A stretch of DNA of 64,000 nt. It comes from Paenibacillus pectinilyticus. GTDB taxonomy: Bacteria > Bacillota > Bacilli > Paenibacillales > NBRC-103111. A program made the position numbers and the translations under genes. Each line of letters begins with the position of its first letter. The stretch's first letter is position 1. Positions 51,601 to 60,046 of this stretch are shown here, piece after piece. The stretch spans positions 248,001 through 312,000 of the forward strand of contig NZ_LYPC01000014.1 in assembly GCF_001700435.1 (NCBI RefSeq). Reading direction: 5' to 3'. Below the pieces are notes generated by a model. That model had not been told where the DNA came from. It searched no databases and saw only the letters and a list, made by a program, of their open reading frames with translations.

Positions 51601-53476
51601 CGTATATTCAGGGGTAGCCAATGCCAATCAGACCAGTATGGCATATGCCGGATCTGGAACCTGGAGCGATTTTATTTACAACGGACAGTTAAAATTTAAG
51701 ACAGGAACTCATTATGACGCAGGCCTTGCTTTCCGAGTGCAGGATAACAATAATTACTTCTTGTTCTCGATGAATGGTAACGATAATAAAGTCTATTTAA
51801 CGAAGGTAATTGGAGGTGTAAGCACCATACTGGCCTCGGCCAATTATGCCATAACGCCGAATAAATGGTACTCGGTTGGGGTGCAAGCTGTAGGACAATT
51901 CTTAACCGTTTCGGTGAATGGCCAGTCTGTTTTATCCTCGCAGAGCAGCGCGTTTACCCAAGGTAAGGTGGGATTCAGCGCAAACAATGGGACATCAGCG
52001 TTGTTTGACGATGCCTGGATCGCCCAGCCTCACGTTGATACGCCGTCACAGACGCCGGTCAGTTCCATAGCCGTAACGGGAGCTGGTGGAGCGACGACGA
52101 TAATAACGAATAACGCTGCACTTCAAATGACTGCTGCTGTTCAACCAAGCGCAGCGGAACGCAAAGATGTGACCTGGTATGTTTATGAATCGGATGGAGT
52201 AACACCGACGACTAAGGCTACTATCGACGCAACAGGCGTGTTGAATGCTTTACAGAACGGCACGGTAAAAGTAACAGCAGTGGCTAATGATAGATCCTAT
52301 GTATTGGGAAGTGTAGCCATCACCATTTCCGGTCAAACGTCTAATGCGGGGATAGCGGGGGTAGAGCCTATTTATGTAGACAACGAGAAAGATCATGTTG
52401 ATTTGCCAAGTCAGGTTAAGGTGACGTTTACGAATGGCAGTACAGGAAACGCAAATGTCGTTTGGGATGCCGTAAGTACAGCCCAGTCCGGCACGGCAGT
52501 TACTCCTTTTATTGATGGTCAGACTCGGGGCAAATATATCGTAGGCGGAACCGTAACTGGAACAAGCTTGAGAGCCTACGCTCATGTGACGGTTGTTCCC
52601 AAAATAACCGGTGGCATTGCCATTTCTGCCAGCGTTCCTTATGGAACGAAGTATAACTACCCGTTATACATGGATCGCATTACGTTTGATGCGGGCGGAG
52701 GCACTACGTATAAGAAACAAAGCAATGTGTTATGGAATTCATATGTCGATACCTCTCAGATGGCACCTGGTAGTATGACAACCGTATATGGCACCATACA
52801 AGGTTATCCGTACCAACAAGCTTCCGTTGTCATCACGATCCAAGGCACCGGTACCAACGATGTGTCAGCTTGGTATAAATTCGACGAGTCGAGCGGCACA
52901 ACGGCTTCGGATTCCTCCGGCAATGGGAAAAACGCGACGTTGAGCGGCACACCATCATTCATCGCGGGGAAGAGCGGCAACGCAGTCAATTTGAACGGAA
53001 GCACCGATTATGCGAGCTTGCCGACGGGAATAGTCAGTAATCTCAATGATTTTACCATTGCGGCGTGGGTAAAGCCTAACAGCGTTAGCAAATGGAGTAG
53101 GGTTTTCGACTTCGGCACAGGTACGAGTAAATATATGTTTCTGACCGTGAACGCTGGCTCTGCGCCTAGGTTTGCCATCACGACGAGCGGCAGCAGTGCC
53201 GAGCAACAGCTAAATGCTCCATCTGCCTTGCCAACAGGCACTTGGACACATCTTGCCATTACATGGTCCGGAAACACGGGAACACTATACGTCAACGGTG
53301 TCGCTGTCGCAACCAACACCAATATGACCTTTAAACCTTCTGACTTGGGAGCGACGAATCAGAATTATTTCGGAAAATCACAGTATAATGATCCGTATCT
53401 GAACGGACTTGTAGATCAATTCAAAATCTATAACAGGGCTTTGAGCGCTTCAGAAGTTAGTACGCTTGCAAGCTAG
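48698..53476 (+). CDS. Large secreted modular GH98-like glycoside hydrolase
   Basis: I use the TTG at 48698, which is best spaced from AAAAGGAG; ATG codons at 48701 and 48704 are alternatives. The 1592-residue protein has a signal peptide (FFLSILILLPMFYVAG..., cleavage near AKA, residue 32). Residues about 35-590 resemble GH98: IPDDIKPYVVFVL, NYPNMIGTAVSEL with Glu near 157, GSWLAGVAGNWGAYWD, GATVFCPEND and FDGLYASQ. Next come a beta domain near 600-710, two concanavalin-like sheets (about 718-905 and 940-1110), an Ig-like Big_2 type part (1118-1212), a Big_4-like part (1215-1304), another Ig-like part and a C-terminal LamG domain (1386-1592). No LPxTG, SLH or other wall anchor is seen. The substrate may be xylan or a galactoside; I cannot decide. 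Confidence 0.75.
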   Translation: MMMKRFKVLSFFLSILILLPMFYVAGPATHAKAATMRKVVDSNHPLLVLQLKIGPNVSVNDPDFARDNNAHWSIKRAWASIPDDIKPYVVFVLHPGHVSPVTTAQSRKWMEDNLAEGVDENIPMMILYGEQPTSGADGNAWIESLYQNYPNMIGTAVSELTNTVNSVPALLALASTYGGYHIQSNQEQNDVFESKMENTSYYNSVKQNSANFIFAPKTVHNNFQYNSSEALGSWLAGVAGNWGAYWDIFEYFQSVGSPFAEGPPAFFSAPENLWAMNMLDTYMQGATVFCPENDIFPTIHGDLTPVFYNSILPAFRYVIQHPISKSTVMSKIKVAYSASEGTMTSLPDAEGTRVSAFDGLYASQPDPLARNTLYFQPRTTGRYYVVPQIPMLADPSVAAQFPNVLTKSSYTSNFKTRNDKLNYFNNLYPQTYSGDAFAQNVGNQWLVYNSSYAANFNQDAFIPLSAGSNFSEIDLPEMPFGTLAMIDDGANTLSVILNNYKTDHTQDGLYLGGATGAEFQNAFDEYSHNYNPQDAGLKTTTMRVTSLVKPSLTISGFDKHYNYSENWNPATHVYTLTVNHNGAVNIRLDKSDNDASVWTRADDASSSVIYSGTWSHTTGSTYSSSATAGSSVSLDFFGTSIEWIGNFGPNEGTADVYIDNVLWAPDLSTISPTARLGQVIFKKTGLTNASHTIKVVNKSGTIGMDRFSYIPAQIQGLSDITYNDFSYATAAADQGLFSGTDNWTIANGNMKLLPLTGPFNGPITVYYTNASYQDFTYSVDVNSTKGDSAAILFRSDPINTTILNGYSLVLDPLQLNKNNDATNETVKLYKNNTLIGKYALPLSTNTWYTVKIVATGSTIQCYINGSLYITATDSSYTSGKVAVSTVSASQMGGEVLVDNVSVSTGGNVAYSTTFSNWSQASGWKTDGSITLPNWPVKTSFNYPYQWTTSNGTWSVVNDNTILTTGVNGVYSGVANANQTSMAYAGSGTWSDFIYNGQLKFKTGTHYDAGLAFRVQDNNNYFLFSMNGNDNKVYLTKVIGGVSTILASANYAITPNKWYSVGVQAVGQFLTVSVNGQSVLSSQSSAFTQGKVGFSANNGTSALFDDAWIAQPHVDTPSQTPVSSIAVTGAGGATTIITNNAALQMTAAVQPSAAERKDVTWYVYESDGVTPTTKATIDATGVLNALQNGTVKVTAVANDRSYVLGSVAITISGQTSNAGIAGVEPIYVDNEKDHVDLPSQVKVTFTNGSTGNANVVWDAVSTAQSGTAVTPFIDGQTRGKYIVGGTVTGTSLRAYAHVTVVPKITGGIAISASVPYGTKYNYPLYMDRITFDAGGGTTYKKQSNVLWNSYVDTSQMAPGSMTTVYGTIQGYPYQQASVVITIQGTGTNDVSAWYKFDESSGTTASDSSGNGKNATLSGTPSFIAGKSGNAVNLNGSTDYASLPTGIVSNLNDFTIAAWVKPNSVSKWSRVFDFGTGTSKYMFLTVNAGSAPRFAITTSGSSAEQQLNAPSALPTGTWTHLAITWSGNTGTLYVNGVAVATNTNMTFKPSDLGATNQNYFGKSQYNDPYLNGLVDQFKIYNRALSASEVSTLAS

Positions 53477-53490
53477 TAAATGAGTTTGTA

Positions 53491-53527
53491 GAATTGAGGA
53501 GTCATTTAACCTCCTCAATTCTTTTTT
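53491..53527 (+). terminator. Terminator after GH98-like gene
   Basis: GAATTGAGGAG pairs perfectly with CTCCTCAATTC around a 9-nt loop, followed by TTTTTT. The next gene starts only 27 nt later with no room for a strong promoter, so some read-through is likely. Confidence 0.88.
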
Positions 53528-53553
53528 AATATCTTATGAAATGGGGAATCTAG

Positions 53554-55125
53554 ATGCATGGAGCAGAGGCATTGTCAAAGGCTGGTTTATGGGGGGATCA
53601 AGGGAATGGTACTTATATCAATCCTATTCTGCCAGGAGATTATAGTGATCCTGATGTTATTGGTGTTGGTAGTGATTATTACTGCATTTCCTCTACCTTT
53701 CATTTATCGCCAGGGATGATTGTTATGCATTCCAAAGACCTTGTGAATTGGGCAAGTATCGGGCATGTTGTGGATGATATTACTCAGATTAGCCCTAAGC
53801 TGAATTATGATCGTATGAACCACCACGGCAGGGGGATTTGGGCAGGGGCAATTCGTTTCCACAATGGTAAGTTTTGGGTGTATTTCTGTACACCCGATGA
53901 GGTTTTTTTTATGAGTAGGGCATCTAATCCAGAAGGTCCATGGGAACCTTTACATCACATATGGGAAGTAGCTGGATGGGATGATTGTTGCCCATTCTGG
54001 GATGATGATGGACAAGGTTACTTAGTTGCCACTCATTTCGAAGATAACTATAAGATGCACCTATTTAAAATGAGTAACGATGGCAAAAATCTTCTGATGG
54101 ACAGCGATGTGATCTTTCATCAATATAAAGGCAGTGAAGCGAGTAAACTTTATAAAATAGACGGGCTTTATTACTTTTTCCATAGTGAAGTTAGGGTGGA
54201 ATCAGGTAATGAGGTGAGGGTTGTAATGATGCTGCGGGCTTCTAGCCTATATGGTCCCTATGAAGAAAAGGAGATTCTGCATACGCATGGAGTGGAAATG
54301 GATCGGGAGCCCAATCAAGGGGGATTGGTTCAAGCTCCAACAGGCGAATGGTTGTTTATTACCCACCACGGATCTTGCGGTTATTCGGAAGGAAGAACCT
54401 TGAGTTTATTACCGGTAAATTGGGTAGATGGTTGGCCTATTATTGGAGAAGACGTAGATGGAGATGGCATTGGGGAAATGGTTTGGGGGGGAACTAAACC
54501 GATTACAGGATACCCGATTGTACATCCTAATCAAAGTGATGACTTTAATCAACCGAAGCTGGAACATCACTGGGAGTGGAGCCATCAGCCAAGATCAAAT
54601 AAATGGTCATTAACGGAAAGACCAGGCTTTTTGAGATTACATGCTTGTATTCCTCTTGAGATTGGGGATTTTTTTACGGTGTGTAATGTACTGACTCAAA
54701 GAGGAATGAAAACCGCTAATAGTCAAGTCATTGTCAAAATTGATATATCCGGCATGGAGGACGGACAGGAAGCTGGTATTTGCCATATGGGCACCCAATA
54801 TTGCACGTTAGGAGTTATCCAAGAAGGGAACGTAAAGCGACTTAAATATAATGATACAGGAGAATTTACATTTGGACCATCAATAAAGGATTCTATCTTA
54901 TGGTTAAAGTCTACTTGGAATCTTACTGGATGGAATAACTATTCGTATAGCTTGAATGGCGAGGATTTTCAAAATTTTGGCGGACAATATAAGCTGAATT
55001 GGGGTTTTTATAGAGGAGATAGAGTAGGCGTATATTGCTATAATGAAAGAATGGAAACAGGTTATATGGATGTAGATTGGTTTCAATATCATTATGCGGA
55101 TAACCAAGAGTTGCAACAGTTATAA
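53554..55125 (+). CDS. Glycoside hydrolase family 43 beta-xylosidase/arabinofuranosidase-like
   Basis: The 523-residue protein starts with a GGGGA site upstream and has no signal peptide. The propeller carries GTYINPILPGDYSDPDVIGVGSDYYCISSTFHLSPGM (base Asp of SDPD near 32), WAGAIRFHNGKFWVYF near 110, DDCCPFWDDDGQGYLV near 142 and GSEASKLYKIDGLYYFF near 196 with the likely acid Glu. The C-terminal 190 residues form a concanavalin-like sandwich of the type found after GH43 beta-xylosidases (DDFNQPKLEHHWEWSHQP...). It is probably cytoplasmic and cleaves xylo- or arabino-oligosaccharides brought in by the importer of this cassette. Confidence 0.9.
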   Translation: MHGAEALSKAGLWGDQGNGTYINPILPGDYSDPDVIGVGSDYYCISSTFHLSPGMIVMHSKDLVNWASIGHVVDDITQISPKLNYDRMNHHGRGIWAGAIRFHNGKFWVYFCTPDEVFFMSRASNPEGPWEPLHHIWEVAGWDDCCPFWDDDGQGYLVATHFEDNYKMHLFKMSNDGKNLLMDSDVIFHQYKGSEASKLYKIDGLYYFFHSEVRVESGNEVRVVMMLRASSLYGPYEEKEILHTHGVEMDREPNQGGLVQAPTGEWLFITHHGSCGYSEGRTLSLLPVNWVDGWPIIGEDVDGDGIGEMVWGGTKPITGYPIVHPNQSDDFNQPKLEHHWEWSHQPRSNKWSLTERPGFLRLHACIPLEIGDFFTVCNVLTQRGMKTANSQVIVKIDISGMEDGQEAGICHMGTQYCTLGVIQEGNVKRLKYNDTGEFTFGPSIKDSILWLKSTWNLTGWNNYSYSLNGEDFQNFGGQYKLNWGFYRGDRVGVYCYNERMETGYMDVDWFQYHYADNQELQQL

Positions 55126-55450
55126 ATAAAGTGATCGGTTGAAAAACGCTATTAAAACTAAAAAAACTTTTAAAAAAGCTAATAGACTGTTGATAAACTT
55201 AAATGTTAAGATTTTAATTGTCGGTTATCCTAAAGAAATTTAAGATCGTCCGCTTTAGTTTTTCAAGAGTCTTTTATTCATGTATACCAGACACTGTACT
55301 CCGTCCATTCTGCCGATTGTGTTTAAACAAGTCGGTAAAATGTACTGGAACAATGTTTTGAGCTTAACTAGGTATTAAATGAGCGAAAAATTCTAAGAGA
55401 ATATCAGCAAAAATTTCCTGCTACATTTACATGAAATAATAATTTAATGA
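55126..55450. other. Gene-free AT-rich stretch
   Basis: Apart from short frames without ribosome sites I see no gene here. A 33-codon frame at 55280-55378 has no start signal and no recognisable product. No inverted terminal repeats typical of an insertion sequence were found. Confidence 0.6.
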
Positions 55451-55485
55451 AGAAAGAGCTGCCGAGTAGCAGTTCTTTCTTCTGT
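55451..55485 (+). terminator. Terminator-like hairpin before second sigK remnant
   Basis: AGAAAGAGCTGC pairs with GCAGTTCTTTCT (one wobble), followed by a T/C-rich tail. The shared AGAGCT starts 53 nt before the sigK homology, the same distance as at copy 1. Confidence 0.6.
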
Positions 55486-55506
55486 TTGACGGCTTTATGT
55501 GAATTG

Positions 55507-55912
55507 ATTTACGTTGCTTCGTGTTCACAACCTCAAAAAATTCGACAATACCGGAGAAGATTTGGAAGATTTGATCTCCATCGGAACGATTGGCCTGATC
55601 AAAGCTATCGAATCTTTTTCGCCGAATAAGGGCACGAAGCTAGCGACGTTTGCAGCACGTTGCATTGAGAACGAAATCTTGATGCATCTGCGCTCCTTGA
55701 AGAAAACACGGAAAGACGTATCTCTGCATGACCCGATTGGAACGGACAAAGAGGGGAACGAGATTACGCTCATCGACATCCTCGGCAGCGAGGCGGACGA
55801 TGTGGTGGATGCGGTACAGTTAAAGATCGAGAAGTCGAAGATATATAAAAATTTAGAGATTTTGGACGACCGCGAGAAGGAAGTTGTTGTCGGTCGTGGG
55901 CGTCTAATCTAG
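55507..55912 (+). pseudogene. sigK: Truncated sporulation sigma factor SigK, copy 2
   Basis: This copy starts at the same base as copy 1, matches it over 390 bp to 55896 without gaps and then leaves sigma-K sequence after [13 protein letters not shown], ending in unrelated codons GRLI. It lacks both the first 60 or so residues and the region 4 helix-turn-helix, so it cannot act as a sigma factor. In some codons it is closer to a normal SigK than copy 1 (for example [12 protein letters not shown] and [11 protein letters not shown]), suggesting that the copies decayed separately after duplication. An inverted repeat CGTCTA ATC TAGACG sits just past the break. Confidence 0.85.
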
Positions 55913-55915
55913 ACG
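55901..55915. repeat. Small palindrome at the sigK break
   Basis: CGTCTA and TAGACG form a perfect inverted repeat around ATC. It begins 5 nt after sigK homology ends and could mark the rearrangement end. Confidence 0.4.
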
Positions 55916-55925
55916 AATAAAAAAC

Positions 55926-55964
55926 AAGTCGGTATTTCCTTAGCGAAGGAATATCGACTTTTTT
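55926..55964 (+). terminator. Terminator after second sigK remnant
   Basis: AAGTCGGTATTTCCTT pairs with AAGGAATATCGACTT with one bulge and a GU pair, followed by TTTT. Confidence 0.85.
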
Positions 55965-56174
55965 GAGTTGATAAGAAAACTTTCGGTTTCAATTACTATT
56001 AATTTAGGCATTAATTACGGAGATTCTATGCAGTGTAATGCTTCTGTATAATTAGTTAAAATGTAATAGATAATAGATTTATCTTTAATATGAATATATT
56101 AAATATTCATGGATTCTATATGTACTGTTTAATGAATGTCATATTTTCAATTATTAATTTCTGGAGAGGTTAGG
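55965..56174. other. AT-rich spacer with perfect palindrome
   Basis: No gene is seen. ATGAATAT and ATATTCAT form a perfect inverted repeat with a 5-nt centre at 56090-56110, and AGATAA / TTATCT form a smaller one just before. They could be binding sites or simply AT-rich chance structures. Confidence 0.4.
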
Positions 56175-56517
56175 ATGAGAAAGATGAGATCTTTAAAAAG
56201 GTTTATTTCTTCTGTTTGCGTTGTAACCGTATTGCTATCGAGTAGTTTAAATGAATCAGGCAAAGGATGTTTCTTCAAGTCTCACTGATTATAATACACC
56301 GGCGCATCAAGAAGTTGTTCTACAAGCGGCTAGGGAATCAGTAGTCTTGCTGAAGAACAATGACGGAGCGCTACCGCTTTCCAAAAATAAGAAAGCAGCG
56401 ATTGCAGGTGTTTATGCCGATTTGCGGATGAAAGCTCAGTTGAGGTATCAGTCTGCAAATGAGAAGGTAGATGAAAGATGGAAATTTAATTGTATCTTCC
56501 ATATAGTTGATTTATGA
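56175..56517 (+). pseudogene. Broken secreted GH3 beta-glucosidase-like gene
   Basis: An ATG at 56175 behind GGAGAGG starts a signal-peptide-like sequence (MRKMRSLKRFISSVCVVTVLLSSS) that stops early because the frame shifts. In the other frame, from about 56251, the sequence reads TPAHQEVVLQAARESVVLLKNNDGALPLSKNKKAAIAGVYAD, the well-known segment between the two domains of GH3 enzymes. The whole N-terminal catalytic barrel is missing between these parts, and homology ends soon after. It is therefore a relic with a deletion and a frameshift, lying between the sigK remnant and the next regulatory pair. Confidence 0.75.
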
Positions 56518-56562
56518 TGATGGCATAGCTTTTATTATACTCATCATCAGGAGGAGTTCATC

Positions 56563-58173
56563 GTGTATAAAGTATTGATCGTCGACGATGATATATTAAT
56601 ATGGAAACACATGATATCTGTATTGAATTGGGAATCCCTCGGATTTGAATTAGTTGGTGAGGCAAATAATGGTGCTGAGGCACTGTTGTTTTTGAATGAG
56701 ATGAAGATTGATCTGGTCATAACGGACATTTCTATGCCGATTATGGACGGGGTAGAATTAATTAAATTAGGTAAAAGTAAATACCCTCAAATCGAATTCT
56801 TGGTACTTAGTAATTATAATGAATTTATTAGTGTGAAAAGTGCCATGAAGTATGGTGCATTAGATTATTTAATGAAATACGAAATGGATAAGGAATGTTT
56901 GGAGGCTGCTTTAGCTGCTGCCAAAACAACAATAGAAGAACAGAAAATGAATCGATCTCAGAATAGATTAGTTACGCTTGATACGAAATGGAGGGAACAG
57001 CTTGTACAACAATTTTGGAAAAGTATAGTTGTACAGCCACAAAATAAAGAAGCTTTGCAACTAGAAGCATTGAATTTGGAGATTGAACTTTCCAATGGTC
57101 TATACGTACTCTTAATGGTAGGCATTGAGGCTGATAACCGGGAAGATGTCAAATGGAATGGAAATGTTCAGCACATATGTGACATGGTTAAACGAGTAGC
57201 GGAGTTATGTAAATATAGTTATACATTTGCTCTCAGTGAGACAAGTTTATTAATCGTACTTAAATATAGAGAGAAAAGCAGTTTATTTATCAAAAATACG
57301 ACCTATGAAATTGCTAGAAACCTAAAAAGAGAAGTAAGTGATTTCATGAACCAACCATTGACCATGGCAATAAGTGAAGCCATCTACAAGTTAGATGATT
57401 TTCCCGTCCAATTTGAGAAATTAGTAAATGGCATTCGTGGGAAATTTTATTGGAATATTGGAAAAATTATGGATGTTTCCTTTTTTAATGGATTCAACCA
57501 AAGCTTTAATCGACAACTGATGTACGATTTAGAGAAAAGGTTTGCAGATTACTTACAAAAGTCTGAAGCTCCTGATGCGATGGAAGTAATAGAAACCATA
57601 TTTCAAGAAATCAACAAACAGAAGTATGAACCTGAGCTCGTTTACGATTACTTCACAGAAATGATCATATCGATTAGAGCTATTTTCGAGAAAAAGGGCC
57701 TTTCATTTTCAGAAAACGATGGAATCTCCTTCTTGTCTGGTAAAGATTTAAGAAATTTCCCTGATTTGGAGTCTCTTCAAGTAGGGTTCTCCCGTTTCGT
57801 GCAAACTTTGCAAAAAGTAATACGTAATTCCTCCACACCAGGCAATCGAAAAGATATCAAGAGTGTGATCAAGCTCGTCAAAGAGAATTATAAGAATAAC
57901 ATGACATTGGATTACGTGGCGGATTACGTTGGGATGAGTAAAAATTATTTCTGCACGGTGTTTAAAGACCAAACAGGATGTGGCTTTGTCGAATATTTAA
58001 ACAAGATCCGTATTGAAAATGCTGAACATCTCATTGTGAATACGGAGAAAAGTATGAATGAGATTGCTGAAGAAGTTGGCATGACGTATGGGAATTTCTG
58101 TAAGGTATTTAAAGAGATGAAGGGTGTAAAGCCAAATCAATTGCGAAAATATATTGTGAATAGCGAAGGGTGA
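56563..58173 (+). CDS. Response regulator, YesN/AraC type
   Basis: The GTG start at 56563 has CAGGAGGAG at good distance. The 536-residue product has receiver residues Asp8 and Asp9 in LIVDDDI, phospho-acceptor Asp55 in VITDISMPIMDG and the Lys in DYLMKYEMD (the usual Pro after Lys is Tyr). The C-terminal AraC domain is complete (MTLDYVADYVGMSKNYFCTVFKDQTG and MNEIAEEVGMTYGNFCKVFKEMKGVKPNQLR). The kinase gene follows 4 nt later. Unlike the other two complete kinase-regulator orders here (30703, 41502), the regulator comes first, as at 17607. The paired repeats at 60047-60080 are its likely target. Confidence 0.92.
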   Translation: MYKVLIVDDDILIWKHMISVLNWESLGFELVGEANNGAEALLFLNEMKIDLVITDISMPIMDGVELIKLGKSKYPQIEFLVLSNYNEFISVKSAMKYGALDYLMKYEMDKECLEAALAAAKTTIEEQKMNRSQNRLVTLDTKWREQLVQQFWKSIVVQPQNKEALQLEALNLEIELSNGLYVLLMVGIEADNREDVKWNGNVQHICDMVKRVAELCKYSYTFALSETSLLIVLKYREKSSLFIKNTTYEIARNLKREVSDFMNQPLTMAISEAIYKLDDFPVQFEKLVNGIRGKFYWNIGKIMDVSFFNGFNQSFNRQLMYDLEKRFADYLQKSEAPDAMEVIETIFQEINKQKYEPELVYDYFTEMIISIRAIFEKKGLSFSENDGISFLSGKDLRNFPDLESLQVGFSRFVQTLQKVIRNSSTPGNRKDIKSVIKLVKENYKNNMTLDYVADYVGMSKNYFCTVFKDQTGCGFVEYLNKIRIENAEHLIVNTEKSMNEIAEEVGMTYGNFCKVFKEMKGVKPNQLRKYIVNSEG

Positions 58174-58177
58174 TCGC

Positions 58178-59998
58178 ATGCGTAGTAAATTCCTCGATAA
58201 GATTTTTACGACACCTAGTGCCATCTATCAGTCGATTAACATGAGCTTGAAATATAAATTGATTATGTATTTTATGCTCTTATCAGCGATTCCTATCATT
58301 ATTACGATTATTATTGTTTATAATATGACTGCTGTAACATTTGAAAAGCGAGCCGTTCAAAGTTCGACAGACAAGATTGTGGACAAAATCAGTTATTTTG
58401 ATAATTATATCAGAGAGATTAATAGTATCTTATCCGAGGAGACGTATTCGGCAGATACATTAAACTATTTGAGGCTTCTAAACTCTAATGATGCTTCCAT
58501 TGAAGATCATTCAGAGATCTTAGATCGTATGGCTGCGCAGTTAGATTATATCATCAGTTTTAAAAGCAATCTCGTAAACTCGATCATGATTCTGCCTGCG
58601 GATCATAACAAATACCCCATCTCAAGGGGCAAATACAACTACATAACAGCATTTAGCGGTGACTATCGGGATTCACCTATGTATAAACAAACGATTGGCA
58701 TTAAAGGTCATGAAGTATGGGATTTTTCTGTAAATGAGAATTCAAACAACTATTTTGCAACCGCTTCCTCGGTCTTAATTAATCAATCTGAGAATCAAGT
58801 GCTTGGCATTGCTGTTATTTTTCTAAATGTAGATATGATAAAGGAAATTTTTGATAATGCAAATTCTTCAAACGGTGGCGTATATGTTGTCATGGATCAG
58901 AAAAATCAAATTATATATGATTCAGATAATTCCCAAATCGGACAACGCTATTCGGACACGGCACTCCTTAATCGAATAGGAAACCTTTCTAGTGGAAGTT
59001 TTAAAGCTGATCTGGGTGGCGTGAAAAATGTAGTTACTGTCTACACATCAGCCAACAGTGGTTGGAAAATTATTAATGCTGTTCCCTATAAAAATATTGT
59101 AAAAGATGTGAATCAGATAGCAAAAATCACTTTATGGGTGGCAAGTCTATGTCTTTTAGTTGTTTTTCTTATTGCCATAAAGATTTATTTTAGCTTATAT
59201 AATCCAATCAAGAAACTTAGCAGCTCAATGAATAAATTGGGTAAAACGAATTTAAATATCCAAGTACAGACGAATCGAACAGATGAAATTGGATTGCTTA
59301 CAAATCGTTTTAATTACATGACGGATCGAATTACCATGCTTATTGATGATGTTGAGAAAGAGCAAATCCAGAAAAAAGAGAATGAGATCAAGGCACTGCA
59401 ATCTCAAATCACACCTCATTTTATATATAACACGCTAAATGCCGTGAAGGCTGTAGTCCTTATGGGGCGCAATGATAACGCGAATGAGATGATTACGGAT
59501 TTGATTAGTTTACTAAAGGCCGCAGCTAAAAACACGAGCGAATTTATCGAGCTGGAAGAGGAGTTAGATTACGTTAAAAGTTATATTTCAATTATGCAGT
59601 ATAGATATGATAAGCAGTTTATCGTTTCGTATAACGTCGACTACAGTCTGCTTGACTCTAAGGTGCTGAAGTTTATTCTGCAACCCGTAGTTGAAAACTG
59701 TATGATACATGCATTTGAAAAGCTGGATTCAAATAATCAGATTGCACTTCAGGTTTATGGCAACAAAGATTATATCGAGATTGAGATTCAAGACAATGGT
59801 GTTGGCATGAGTCCGGAGCAAATTGAGGGATATATGGAAAATAACAAGCAAAATTCAGAGAATAAATTTAGCCGAATTGGTCTGAAAAATATTGATGAAA
59901 GGATTAAATTGAATTGCGGCGAGCAGTTCGGTATTACTTTGCATAGTAACCTTGGCGAAGGAACGATCGTCCGAATTAAATTGCCGTTACTTAAATAA
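58178..59998 (+). CDS. Sensor histidine kinase, YesM type
   Basis: The 606-residue kinase has AAGGGTGA before the ATG, a first membrane segment near 27-50 (LIMYFMLLSAIPIIITIIIVY), a sensor region with a double-Cache look, a second membrane segment near 311-332, a HAMP linker (LYNPIKKLSSSMNKLGKTNLN) and the His box ALQSQITPHFIYNTLNAVKA near 406 (Thr in place of the usual Asn before Pro). The ATPase part has QPVVENCMIHAFEK and DNGVGMS. It is followed by a terminator-like hairpin and the transporter operon it probably controls. Confidence 0.92.
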   Translation: MRSKFLDKIFTTPSAIYQSINMSLKYKLIMYFMLLSAIPIIITIIIVYNMTAVTFEKRAVQSSTDKIVDKISYFDNYIREINSILSEETYSADTLNYLRLLNSNDASIEDHSEILDRMAAQLDYIISFKSNLVNSIMILPADHNKYPISRGKYNYITAFSGDYRDSPMYKQTIGIKGHEVWDFSVNENSNNYFATASSVLINQSENQVLGIAVIFLNVDMIKEIFDNANSSNGGVYVVMDQKNQIIYDSDNSQIGQRYSDTALLNRIGNLSSGSFKADLGGVKNVVTVYTSANSGWKIINAVPYKNIVKDVNQIAKITLWVASLCLLVVFLIAIKIYFSLYNPIKKLSSSMNKLGKTNLNIQVQTNRTDEIGLLTNRFNYMTDRITMLIDDVEKEQIQKKENEIKALQSQITPHFIYNTLNAVKAVVLMGRNDNANEMITDLISLLKAAAKNTSEFIELEEELDYVKSYISIMQYRYDKQFIVSYNVDYSLLDSKVLKFILQPVVENCMIHAFEKLDSNNQIALQVYGNKDYIEIEIQDNGVGMSPEQIEGYMENNKQNSENKFSRIGLKNIDERIKLNCGEQFGITLHSNLGEGTIVRIKLPLLK

Positions 59999-60011
59999 AC
60001 GCTTAGAGCAA

Positions 60012-60040
60012 AGGCGTCACTTTATGTGAGGTCTTTTTTT
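60012..60040 (+). terminator. Terminator after kinase gene
   Basis: AAAGGCGTCAC pairs imperfectly with GTGAGGTCTTT around TTTAT, followed by seven T. Confidence 0.6.
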
Positions 60041-60046
60041 GTATCG

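Noticed and set aside
55280-55378. A 33-codon open frame as a small gene
   Set aside because: No ribosome binding site, no recognisable product and no conserved context.
11681-55896. The sigK remnants as the two ends of a skin-like intervening element
   Set aside because: In a skin-like element the two ends carry complementary halves of sigK. Here both copies carry the same central part, both lack the 5' end, and no site-specific recombinase gene lies between them.
55126-56174. An insertion sequence between the GH43 gene and the GH3 relic
   Set aside because: No transposase homology, no terminal inverted repeats and no target duplication could be found.
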